IMG/VR virus record: IMGVR_UViG_3300039044_000008
Coordinates: 1 to 28,153 of that record
DNA: 28,153 nucleotides
Reading direction: 5' to 3' (one strand)
Origin: a virus
Within the stretch, counting starts at the first letter, position 1. Every line of letters starts with the position of its first letter. The translations under genes were made by a program, and so were the position numbers. The notes below the pieces were generated by a model, which searched no databases, was not told where the DNA came from, and saw only the letters and a list, made by a program, of their open reading frames with translations. Below, piece by piece: positions 6,511 through 13,302 of this stretch.

Positions 6511-7592
6511 GTAAACTTACTGCACAACCTGTGTTGTTGGCTGTCGAGCACGCAGAAAGCCAACCCACCAGAAGGACCGTGGACCTCAAGGGCGTGCTGC
6601 TGTGGGCATGGGGTGACGTACACCACCCCAAACACCCCGATGGCAAGTACACCGTGGATCAGTCGTTTGCCGACAAAATGATCCATGCGTTCCACGCACT
6701 CAACGATGGCGGGCAATACTTCCCCGCGCTGCTCGTCGAGCATGAAGCAGACGGTCGGGTCTATGGTCTGATTATCGACGTGTACACCACGGATGCAGGC
6801 ATCGCGTGTGACATGCGCTTGCCCGCTCACATCCACGCCATGATCGAGCGCGGCGAACTGCTCTACATCAGCGCTTCATTCTTCCCAAAGTACAAACACC
6901 AACACACTGGCGAGGAATTAGAGAATGTGCTGTCAGAAGCGTCCTTTGTGAGCAAACCCCACTTAAAAAACATACCCCCTTTGAGCGACGTCTACGCCCA
7001 CAGCGAGACAGGCTTTTATACACACCAACCACAGGACAACACCATGGCCGAAAATAAAACCGGCGCTGAGGGCGTCGAGCACATGGAAGATCAGGAAAAC
7101 ATGCAAGAGGAAGTCGAGCAGATGGAAGAGGAAGGCGAAGACAAGATGCAAGCCATCGAAGCCAAACTCGATCGCATCCTCGCCTTGCTTGAACCACCCG
7201 TCGAGCAGATGGAAGAGGAAGAGGAAGAGGTCGAGCAAAGCCTGCAAGAGCAGGTCGCCGAACTCAAACAAACCCTCGCCGTCAAAGACGCTCAGCTTGA
7301 GGTACGCCACGCGCTGCCCGAAGCCGACGACGCCACGGTGGGCCAACTTGCCCAACTCAAACTTGCAAATCCCTCGCTGTACAACAGCACGCTTGCCATC
7401 CACCAATCGCAAGCACCCGCCCCACCCGTGATCGATCAACCGATTGGCGGCGGCGAAGGCAACGAACCACTGACCCTTGAACAGGCCGAGGCCATGGCAG
7501 AAGAAGCCGTCGGCTCTTTGATGTCTGCAAAAGTCGAGTGGTTTGAAAAGAACCAACCCCAATTGACCAAACGATACCTTGGTCTCGAATAA
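6507..7592 (+). CDS. Mu gpI-like prohead protease fused to acidic scaffold
   Basis: 361 residues, ATGA overlap with the portal gene and GGATGG six bases upstream. The N-terminal half resembles phage Mu gpI-type proteases: LLVEHEADGRVYGLI (His79), then ELLYISASFFPKY (Ser122/Ser124 candidates) and VLSEASFVSKPHLKNIPPL. The C-terminal half is highly acidic and coiled-coil-like (residues about 190-290: EEVEQMEEEGED, VEQMEEEEEEVEQ), as in capsid scaffolds. In Mu the scaffold (Z) is made from an internal in-frame start of the protease gene; a matching internal start is present here at 7044. The catalytic residues named are inferred from local pattern. Confidence 0.8.
   Translation: MSKLTAQPVLLAVEHAESQPTRRTVDLKGVLLWAWGDVHHPKHPDGKYTVDQSFADKMIHAFHALNDGGQYFPALLVEHEADGRVYGLIIDVYTTDAGIACDMRLPAHIHAMIERGELLYISASFFPKYKHQHTGEELENVLSEASFVSKPHLKNIPPLSDVYAHSETGFYTHQPQDNTMAENKTGAEGVEHMEDQENMQEEVEQMEEEGEDKMQAIEAKLDRILALLEPPVEQMEEEEEEVEQSLQEQVAELKQTLAVKDAQLEVRHALPEADDATVGQLAQLKLANPSLYNSTLAIHQSQAPAPPVIDQPIGGGEGNEPLTLEQAEAMAEEAVGSLMSAKVEWFEKNQPQLTKRYLGLE
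7044..7592 (+). CDS. probable nested scaffold protein (internal in-frame start)
   Basis: In-frame ATG at codon 180 of the protease gene, preceded by AGGA with a seven-base spacer. It would give a 182-residue product, MAENKTGAEG..., consisting only of the acidic coiled-coil scaffold part. The start falls exactly between the protease domain and the scaffold region. This mirrors the Mu I/Z and lambda C/Nu3 arrangement, in which scaffold is made in excess of protease. It is seen as a well-placed internal start; use in vivo is inferred. Confidence 0.5.
   Translation: MAENKTGAEGVEHMEDQENMQEEVEQMEEEGEDKMQAIEAKLDRILALLEPPVEQMEEEEEEVEQSLQEQVAELKQTLAVKDAQLEVRHALPEADDATVGQLAQLKLANPSLYNSTLAIHQSQAPAPPVIDQPIGGGEGNEPLTLEQAEAMAEEAVGSLMSAKVEWFEKNQPQLTKRYLGLE
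7113..7221 (+). repeat. 22-bp direct repeat inside scaffold region
   Basis: An identical 22-base string encoding VEQMEEE occurs at 7113-7134 and at 7200-7221. A shorter third echo (GAGGTCGAGCA) starts at 7227. These repeats build the acidic coiled-coil segments of the scaffold and can be expected to vary in copy number. Confidence 0.7.
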
Positions 7593-7639
7593 GGCGCGCC
7601 CCTGCGCATCACCCCAACCCAATGTAAAAGGAGGCCCAA

Positions 7640-8005
7640 GTGGCTAACGATCCAAACTTTACAGCAGGGGCAACCGTCAGCCCCTACCGACTTCTCCAGG
7701 ACTCATCCGGCAACGTCATCCACGCCACCGCCGCAACGCAGGTTGTTCTCGCAGCATCCGGCGCCAGTGGCGCAGACAGCACCGAGAACATCGCGTGCAA
7801 GCTCCCCGGCCAACGCGTCAAGTTGACCGCATCCGCCTCGATCGCCAAGCACGCCCGCATCATGGCAACCACCGCCGGAAAGATCGTCACGTTCTCGTCT
7901 GGCGCTGGCGTCTTCTGCGCAGGCTATGCCCTTGAGGCAGCCGACGCCGATGGCGACGTGATCGAGTGCTTCTTCTTCCCAGGCTACAACGCAGAAGACG
8001 CGTAA
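7640..8005 (+). CDS. capsid decoration (cement) protein, putative
   Basis: 121 residues starting at GTG 7640, with a strong AAAGGAGG (7627-7634). The sequence is small, Ala/Gly/Ser/Thr-rich and beta-predicted, with no Trp. It contains GQRVKLTASASIAKHARIMATTAGKIVTF and an acidic tail region EAADADGDVIECFF. This matches the DUF2190-like or lambda gpD-like proteins that sit between protease/scaffold and major capsid genes and stabilise the shell. The strong binding site fits a protein needed in hundreds of copies. It is followed by a Rho-independent terminator. Confidence 0.65.
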   Translation: MANDPNFTAGATVSPYRLLQDSSGNVIHATAATQVVLAASGASGADSTENIACKLPGQRVKLTASASIAKHARIMATTAGKIVTFSSGAGVFCAGYALEAADADGDVIECFFFPGYNAEDA

Positions 8006-8033
8006 CCCCAACCCAACAACAATTCAACAATGA

Positions 8034-8059
8034 GGTCATCCATCCGGGTGGCCTTTTTT
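8034..8059 (+). terminator. Rho-independent terminator before the capsid gene
   Basis: Arms GGTCATCC (8034-8041) and GGGTGGCC (8046-8053) pair over eight positions with two G-U wobbles around an ATCC loop, followed by six T (8054-8059). It lies between the decoration and major capsid genes, 26 bases before the capsid start. Read-through must occur, or a separate promoter must exist, for capsid synthesis; none is obvious between 8005 and 8085. Confidence 0.75.
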
Positions 8060-8084
8060 GTTTCTTGCAAATAAGGAGGAAGCC

Positions 8085-8984
8085 GTGGGCTTCAACAAAA
8101 ATACACTGCCAGCGTCAGTCGTCGGCACCATGTTCAAGGGCTTGGAAGGTCAGTACGAACCCGTCATCAAACAACTCGCAGGCCAGAAAGAGCTTGTCAC
8201 ATCCTTGACCGGCACACTCCCTGCTTTGACCAGCGCATCGATGCTTGCCCGCGCTGATATGGGCGGAGGCATTGCACCCGGCGCCGTCTCAAAAGAGAAT
8301 GATGTCGATGTCGAAACCTTCGACTACAAGATCAAACGCTTTCAGGGCCGCACCATTCTGCCCGACCACATCCGCATCGACCTGGATGGATACAAGAACA
8401 TGAAGGCGCTTGAGACCTTTGGGCGCCAGTGCATGATCACATCCACATACAAGGTCAACGCCGAAACTCAGACACTCCTGTCGAGCACGTCACTGAACGA
8501 GACAGGCTCTGTCAACAACGGTGCATGGTCTTCGAGTTCCTCGACGCCGTTGGTGGACCTCGATCAGATCTTCGACGCCATCGGCGATGGGGACACATTG
8601 TTTCTCGGTCGTGACATCCGCAAAGACCTGGTCAAGCACCCGGACATCATCGCGGAGACAAGCAACTTCAGCGCGGGCGCGGTGAACGTCGGCAAATTGC
8701 TGGACGTGCTCTTCAAGCTCTACCCGCACTTGACAAACATTGTCATCGGCGAGTCCATGTACAACACCGCAAACGAAGGGCAGGCCGTCTCGATCGGCTT
8801 CCAGTTCGACGGTCTTGTGTGGGCAGGCTGGTCGGATGCTCTGGCATGGGTTGAGCAAACCGGTGTCAACAAGCACGAGGTTGAGCGCATCTCTGCCGCG
8901 CGTGGCTTCGAGATCAGCTACGAAGAAAGCTGTGATCAGGTCCGCACCACCAAGGAAAAAGGCTACGTGCTTACCGGCGCGTGA
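8085..8984 (+). CDS. major capsid protein
   Basis: 299 residues from GTG 8085, chosen because AAGGAGGA (8073-8080) precedes it; a longer reading from 8058 begins inside the terminator. Its length matches Mu gpT-type and similar HK97-fold capsid proteins (about 300). The order protease/scaffold, decoration, capsid is canonical. Visible pieces are an N-terminal helix (VVGTMFKGLEGQYEPVI), an E-loop-like stretch (VDVETFDYKIKRFQGRTIL), and a C-terminal axial-like region (VVIGE...GFQFDGLVWAGW, RISAARGFEISYEES). The HK97 fold is inferred from position and family, not from a diagnostic motif. Confidence 0.85.
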   Translation: MGFNKNTLPASVVGTMFKGLEGQYEPVIKQLAGQKELVTSLTGTLPALTSASMLARADMGGGIAPGAVSKENDVDVETFDYKIKRFQGRTILPDHIRIDLDGYKNMKALETFGRQCMITSTYKVNAETQTLLSSTSLNETGSVNNGAWSSSSSTPLVDLDQIFDAIGDGDTLFLGRDIRKDLVKHPDIIAETSNFSAGAVNVGKLLDVLFKLYPHLTNIVIGESMYNTANEGQAVSIGFQFDGLVWAGWSDALAWVEQTGVNKHEVERISAARGFEISYEESCDQVRTTKEKGYVLTGA

Positions 8985-8994
8985 GGAGGCCCAG

Positions 8995-9402
8995 GTGGCT
9001 GAAGTCACATTGATTTGCAACGTGGCCTATCTCAACGTCGAGGTGGGCCGCGTTGTGTATGGGCAGGTCTTCAACGTGTCGGACACGTGGTGGCACCGCC
9101 GTGGCAAGCTGTTGGGCGATCGCGTCCTGACCGCTGAACGCTACGTCGAGAAGGTGCTGCACGCCAAAGAAAGCGTGCTCCAAACCCTGTGCCGCAAGCG
9201 CCGCATGGATGATCAGGGCACTCGCCGCGATCTGCTCAAGCGCTTGTGTGAAGGTCTGGGCAAGGTGCCTCAAAAGCTCCCCGAACTGCGTGGTACATCC
9301 GACAAGCAAGAGGCATCAAAGAAGCCCGCGCCCAAGAAGAAAGCACCCAAAGCAAAGCAACCCGAATTGCCCCAAAAGAAAACCGAGGGTGATGAGTCAT
9401 GA
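8995..9402 (+). CDS. hypothetical head-associated protein with Lys/Pro-rich tail
   Basis: 135 residues from GTG 8995, with GAGGAGG at 8983-8989. The start region repeats that of the decoration gene almost exactly. The N-terminal beta-like part (AEVTLICNVAYLNVEVGRVVYGQVF) is followed by a basic helical region. The tail from about residue 104 is rich in Lys, Pro and Ala (KKPAPKKKAPKAK) and resembles disordered DNA- or capsid-binding tails. It may be a minor capsid or head-completion protein. No family is recognised. Confidence 0.6.
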   Translation: MAEVTLICNVAYLNVEVGRVVYGQVFNVSDTWWHRRGKLLGDRVLTAERYVEKVLHAKESVLQTLCRKRRMDDQGTRRDLLKRLCEGLGKVPQKLPELRGTSDKQEASKKPAPKKKAPKAKQPELPQKKTEGDES

Positions 9403-9584
9403 AAAAGCTCAAATACACAGTCAAAACCGGGTCGATCGACGGCGTGCCCAAGGGCGGCGTCATTGAAAAGACCTCCGACGAGGCGGCGAAATTCGTGCGC
9501 CGTGGCATGCTGGAACTCATCGAAGAGTCCAAGCCTGTCGCGAAGCCCGAACCCAAGCCGGTGAAGGACAATGGCAGTAACTGA
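9399..9584 (+). CDS. small hypothetical head-region protein
   Basis: 61 residues, ATGA overlap upstream and a 14-base overlap with the following connector gene. It begins MKKLKYTVKTGSIDGVPKGG and includes EAAKFVRRGMLELIEES before a Lys/Pro tail (KPVAKPEPKPVKD). Small proteins of this look, with a short fold reading like a beta-hairpin plus helix, often follow phage capsid genes. The shared Lys/Pro tail style with the preceding protein suggests a related role. Function unknown. Confidence 0.6.
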   Translation: MKKLKYTVKTGSIDGVPKGGVIEKTSDEAAKFVRRGMLELIEESKPVAKPEPKPVKDNGSN

Positions 9585-9996
9585 TTTTGGTGTCACATCC
9601 GGCGATGTCATCGCGCATTTGCCCATTGACGCCAGCAACATCAGCGCGACCACCGTGCCCCTGAGCACCACAGACATTGATGCGTACATTGATGACGCAT
9701 CCGCCAAGATGGCGGGGGTGCTCCAGGGTGCGGGGTTGTCTGCCGCGAGCCTCGACGATGATGCCACAGCGCAGATTGCATCCGCCATCAAGTGGTATGC
9801 CGTCGCCGAATGCTATGGCGCATTGGGTCACAGCAAGAAGGCGAGTGATGATGCGCGGCAGCGGTGGGTTGAGGTCTACACGACCTACAAAGCAAACCCT
9901 CGCGCCATCAGTGGCAAGTCATCGCGCGTGCGCTCGAATGTGGACACCACCCAAAGCCGTAAGAAGCGGTTCATCGGAACCACATACAAGTTTTGA
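9571..9996 (+). CDS. head-tail connector, Mu gp36/DUF1320-like
   Basis: 141 residues. The N-terminal pattern TTDIDAYIDDASAKMAGVLQGAG and the helical AQIASAIKWYAVAECYGALG fit the helical bundle of DUF1320/gp6-type adaptor proteins. These form the ring joining portal to neck. The C-terminal region is basic (SRKKRFIGTTYKF). Its position directly before a gpG-like morphogenesis gene matches Mu gp36-G order. GAAGGA sits just before ATG 9571. The assignment is by architecture and order. Confidence 0.65.
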   Translation: MAVTDFGVTSGDVIAHLPIDASNISATTVPLSTTDIDAYIDDASAKMAGVLQGAGLSAASLDDDATAQIASAIKWYAVAECYGALGHSKKASDDARQRWVEVYTTYKANPRAISGKSSRVRSNVDTTQSRKKRFIGTTYKF

Positions 9997-10508
9997 AAAT
10001 TGAACTGAAAGGACTGACGGGGGCGCAAGCGGAACTCAAGGGCATCGAAAAGCGCGTCAAAGGATGGCGCAAGACCGAGCCCAAGCTGCACCGTTGGTTG
10101 ATCCGGCGGCAAAAGGATGTGTTCCGCACGCAGGGCCAAAGCGAGGGCAAGAAGTGGGTCGGGTACAACACGAAGTACAAGGCGTACAAACAAGCGCTCG
10201 TAAAAGCCGGATACGTGCGTGACATGTCGTTACTGCGATGGACCGGCGGACGTGAGCGACTCTACCCCTCGCTGACCCAACCGTCACACACCATGCACGT
10301 GTTTCGCCGCGTTGATGGTGGGTTCGTCTTCGGCACGCGCTTGTCTTATGCGCGCAGGCTTCAAGAGGGCATTGGCAAAAACCAGTTTGGTGAGCCGATC
10401 GCCGCGAGGCCGTTTGCTGTCATCTCCGAGAAAAACCAGGCGCGCCTCGCGCAGCTGCTCTTGCTCTACATCCGCAATGACGAGCAGGGCAATGGATGGG
10501 AAACATGA
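9993..10508 (+). CDS. virion morphogenesis protein, Mu gpG-like / HK97 gp10-like
   Basis: 171 residues from a TTG overlapping the previous stop. It matches the phage virion morphogenesis family (PF05069-type): MKIELKGLTGAQAELKGIEKRV at the start, a central WVGYN...YKAYK region, and the typical ending FGTRLSYARRLQEGIG...PIAARPFAVISEKNQARLAQLL. Such proteins complete the neck or tail-head joining. There is no strong binding site of its own, so translation is probably coupled to the connector gene. Confidence 0.75.
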   Translation: MKIELKGLTGAQAELKGIEKRVKGWRKTEPKLHRWLIRRQKDVFRTQGQSEGKKWVGYNTKYKAYKQALVKAGYVRDMSLLRWTGGRERLYPSLTQPSHTMHVFRRVDGGFVFGTRLSYARRLQEGIGKNQFGEPIAARPFAVISEKNQARLAQLLLLYIRNDEQGNGWET

Positions 10509-11095
10509 TTGATCTGGCCTTTGCCCGGCAGGGCGCCATCGACCGCATCGTGCATGTGTTGCGTGAACAATACGCGACTGAAATCAGCGCGCTCAACACC
10601 GCAAAATACAGCGGTGAACTCGTGGTCCCTGCGCCCGCCGATGATGCCTATTACACCGACCACCCCGACATCACAGAAGATCAGCTCACCAATCACCCGG
10701 TGGCGGTCCATGTGTGGACGGGCGGGCCTCGTGAGATCGTCGAATCGACGACCATGGGTTTGCAAGAATACAAGGTCATTGGCTCCATTCCCATCGAAGT
10801 CGTGATCCTGTTCAGACCATCTATGCGCGAGCCCACGTGGCAATACAACGGGCGCGTGCTCAATGAGGCCGAATACATCCAGCGTCGCGGCGAGCTGTAT
10901 TGCGGCGCCGCGATCAACACCATCTACAAATATGCCTGCGAACGCACGGCAGATGCCGCCATCCTTGACGTGGAATTGACACTCGACGAGGCGACCCCGT
11001 TGTATCTCGACGAGCGCCGCATCATGGGACTGGCAGGCATGAGTTTCCGCATCACCCAAAACACCAGCGCGCCACTGACGCGCCCACTCCCATGA
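10505..11095 (+). CDS. tail terminator / tail completion protein (putative)
   Basis: 196 residues from ATG 10505 (ATGA overlap); ATG 10496 is the alternative, but GGATGG at 10493-10498 fits 10505 better. The layout of an N-terminal helix (RQGAIDRIVHVLREQYATEI), a mixed alpha/beta core and a C-terminal strand ending GMSFRITQ matches the size and place of tail terminator proteins that cap the tail tube. Its position between gpG-like and tube genes supports this. No signature residue is available, so the call is mainly contextual. Confidence 0.55.
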   Translation: MIDLAFARQGAIDRIVHVLREQYATEISALNTAKYSGELVVPAPADDAYYTDHPDITEDQLTNHPVAVHVWTGGPREIVESTTMGLQEYKVIGSIPIEVVILFRPSMREPTWQYNGRVLNEAEYIQRRGELYCGAAINTIYKYACERTADAAILDVELTLDEATPLYLDERRIMGLAGMSFRITQNTSAPLTRPLP

Positions 11096-11106
11096 GCACA
11101 CCATGA
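11092..11106 (+). CDS. four-codon mini-ORF (MSTP*) linking two genes
   Basis: ATG AGC ACA CCA TGA. Its ATG overlaps the stop of the tail terminator gene, and its TGA overlaps the ATG of the tail tube gene at 11103. ATGAGCA is duplicated (11092-11098 and 11103-11109). No Shine-Dalgarno sequence is visible for the tube gene, so a ribosome finishing the upstream gene could reach it through this relay. It may be a start-site duplication without function. Confidence 0.35.
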   Translation: MSTP

Positions 11107-12176
11107 GCAGCGAAATTTCCAGCAGGCTCAAGCGCGTCACCGTTGCGTCTGAGTCCACATATCTGACCGATGCCGTCAACACCATCCTTACCGATGGCGC
11201 CCTTGATCTCATCCACCAAAACTTCAAAGATGCCGACATCGTGCCCGCCCGCGTGGTTGGCGATGCCTCACGCATTCGCAACAGCCACAGCGGTCACAAG
11301 CACTTCACGGTGGGCGATCGTTGCGTCGTGACCTTCGAGGTGCCCCTGACGGCCCGCGTGGGTTCAGGCGCAGGCGATGAAGCGCCCTATCACGCCCCCG
11401 TGCTCAAGGCAATGAACCTCAAGGAGACGGTCGTTTCCTCGACGAGCGCGACTTACAACCCCGCCACCGCCGCACAGGAGGCCATCACGGTCTATATGTG
11501 GGAGCAGGAACTCGAAGACACCAAGCAGCGCCTGACCTACACCACTGGCGTGCGTGGCACGGGCGTGTTTAAATTCGCCCTGAATCAGGAGGCCATGTAC
11601 TCATTCACGGGCGTGGGCACCTATCAGGGCGAGCTGAGCAACCGCATCGAATTGTTCAACCCCACCACGGGGGCCGTCTCCAAACTCAAGGACGGCACCA
11701 CGAGCGCGACTGCCCGAACCACCGGCGAGGAAAAGTACGCCGACAAGGACGCGATGGTTTGCACCGGCATGACCATCACATGGAACGGCACCACGTTCGA
11801 TATCGGTGAGTTGGAGTTGAATCTCAACTGGACCACATCCACAAAAGAGATCATCAACAACGCCAACAACGTCTCCAAGGTGTTGCTCACCCGTGATGCA
11901 AACAACCGCATCGGCGGATCGTTTGAACTCGTCGATGGTGCCGAACTTACCACGTTGTTCAGCGCGGTCACGGCAGACACGGAAGGCCAGATGGTCATCG
12001 AACTCGACGACGGCACAGACAAGATCACCATCACCGCCGACAAGGTCCAGTTGGGCTACCCCACCAAGGGCGACACCAGCGGCATGCGAAGCTACAGCGT
12101 GCCATTCTTCCTCAATGGCGACTGGTCCACGCTGGCAGGCGATAACGACTTCTCCATGGTGTTCGCCGCATCGTGA
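11103..12176 (+). CDS. major tail tube protein (putative)
   Basis: 357 residues. Ser/Thr/Gly-rich with strand-predicted segments throughout (HFTVGDRCVVTFEVPLTARVG, GTGVFKFALNQEAMYSFTGVG, GGSFELVDGAEL, TEGQMVIELDDGTDKITITADKVQLGYP). This is the usual look of tail tube proteins of long-tailed phages. Its position between the tail terminator and the assembly genes before the tape measure is canonical. No sheath gene lies beside it, suggesting a non-contractile tail. The gene has no recognisable ribosome binding site although the product should be abundant; see the mini-ORF. Confidence 0.75.
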   Translation: MSSEISSRLKRVTVASESTYLTDAVNTILTDGALDLIHQNFKDADIVPARVVGDASRIRNSHSGHKHFTVGDRCVVTFEVPLTARVGSGAGDEAPYHAPVLKAMNLKETVVSSTSATYNPATAAQEAITVYMWEQELEDTKQRLTYTTGVRGTGVFKFALNQEAMYSFTGVGTYQGELSNRIELFNPTTGAVSKLKDGTTSATARTTGEEKYADKDAMVCTGMTITWNGTTFDIGELELNLNWTTSTKEIINNANNVSKVLLTRDANNRIGGSFELVDGAELTTLFSAVTADTEGQMVIELDDGTDKITITADKVQLGYPTKGDTSGMRSYSVPFFLNGDWSTLAGDNDFSMVFAAS

Positions 12177-12787
12177 GCCACTGGTCTGACATCTACGAGC
12201 GCCGCTGGTACTTCAACCCACCACAGACCACCAAGGACGTATTGGACGGCGCGCTGCTCGCGCTGGCACCATTGCTGGAAGTCACAAGCAAGGGGCAGAT
12301 GCCGGGCTCAACTGAGCTTGCGCATCTGCTCGATTTTCTTGCGCGCGTGACGGTCATCGATGGGATGGACCACGACGAGCGCGTCGAGTGGATCGACATG
12401 GAGCTGACCATCGACCAACAGGTGCAGTACCTGGAGGCGATCAAGGCAAGCGTGTCCATCCCTGCCGAGACGCTCGATCACATCCAGAACTATTACGACA
12501 TCGCATACGACGGTGGCTGCGAATGCCCCGTGTGCGAGGGCAGCAAGGACGCAAGCAAGGTCGCGTGTCGATACGCGGACATCCCCGTGCATGTCTACCA
12601 GTGGACGCAGAAGTACGCGGTGCTGAGCGATGACCCCGTGCTCACGGCGCCATGGTGGGTCTACCAGATCAAAGAGATCGAGAAGCGCGTCACTGGCAAA
12701 CACTGGCGCAAGATTGAAAAGCAGCGCAGGCGCGACGAGCGCAAGCGTGAGGTTGACGAACAACTCCGCAAGATGGGCATCAGCTGA
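12173..12787 (+). CDS. tail assembly protein (putative) with four-cysteine motif
   Basis: 204 residues from a GTG overlapping the tube gene stop. It lies where tail assembly chaperones sit (between tube and tape measure). The N-terminal half is helical (DVLDGALLALAPLLEV, ELAHLLDFLARVTVIDGM). A CECPVCEGSKDASKVAC segment with C116, C118, C121 and C132 could bind zinc. The C-terminus is a very basic helix (IEKQRRRDERKREVDEQLRK). No programmed frameshift into the next gene could be found. Tail assembly is inferred from position only. Confidence 0.5.
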   Translation: MSHWSDIYERRWYFNPPQTTKDVLDGALLALAPLLEVTSKGQMPGSTELAHLLDFLARVTVIDGMDHDERVEWIDMELTIDQQVQYLEAIKASVSIPAETLDHIQNYYDIAYDGGCECPVCEGSKDASKVACRYADIPVHVYQWTQKYAVLSDDPVLTAPWWVYQIKEIEKRVTGKHWRKIEKQRRRDERKREVDEQLRKMGIS

Positions 12788-13302
12788 TGGGCAAACGAAA
12801 CAAAAAGAAGAACAAGGTGCAACCCAAACCCACGCAAGGCAAGGGCTACACCTATCGCCGCAAGAGGGTGTTCTGCACTATCGAATTGTTCAAGACGCAA
12901 GAGCATGCGTTTGAGGTCGAGATGCGCAAGCCGCGCTCATCCCGAACGCAGGATTTGCGCAACGCCACACCGAACTTTCAACGGGCAATGATCCTGTTGG
13001 GCCAGCTGCTCCAGGGCGAAGAGCCAGACATCGACGACGTGATGATTCCCGGCTCGGAGATCGAAGAGATCGCCAAATACATGGCGGAGAACACCATCCG
13101 GTTTACCGAGCCGATCTGTGACGACGATGGCGCCCCCTTGACTTGGGCACAGATGGACGCAGAAGAGCGCGTCGATTTTTGGGAGACGCTCCCATCCGAG
13201 GAACTGCGCCACGCCTACGGCGCCTATCTCGGCGAAGTGATGGTCGATCAAGACCCCGAACTTCGCAAACAACTCCAGACCTTCAAGGATAAAGCTGCCT
13301 GA
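12787..13302 (+). CDS. tail assembly protein (putative)
   Basis: 171 residues; TGATG junctions on both sides. It begins with an extremely basic segment (MGKRNKKKNKVQPKPTQGKG) and continues with strands and helices (FQRAMILLGQLLQGEEPDIDDV, TWAQMDAEERVDFWETLPSEELRHAYGAYLGEV), ending in a charged tail. Its position directly before the tape measure gene matches the second tail chaperone of long-tailed phages. The family is not recognised. Confidence 0.5.
   Translation: MGKRNKKKNKVQPKPTQGKGYTYRRKRVFCTIELFKTQEHAFEVEMRKPRSSRTQDLRNATPNFQRAMILLGQLLQGEEPDIDDVMIPGSEIEEIAKYMAENTIRFTEPICDDDGAPLTWAQMDAEERVDFWETLPSEELRHAYGAYLGEVMVDQDPELRKQLQTFKDKAA

Noticed and set aside
10466-11281. 271-residue open frame on the minus strand
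   Set aside because: It spans three good plus-strand genes (gpG-like end, tail terminator, tube start) and has no binding site or domain of its own.
12757-12800. Programmed -1 frameshift joining the two tail assembly genes, as in lambda G/GT
   Set aside because: The reading frame of the second gene is open upstream only back to 12757 (TGA at 12754-12756), and no slippery heptamer occurs in that interval.
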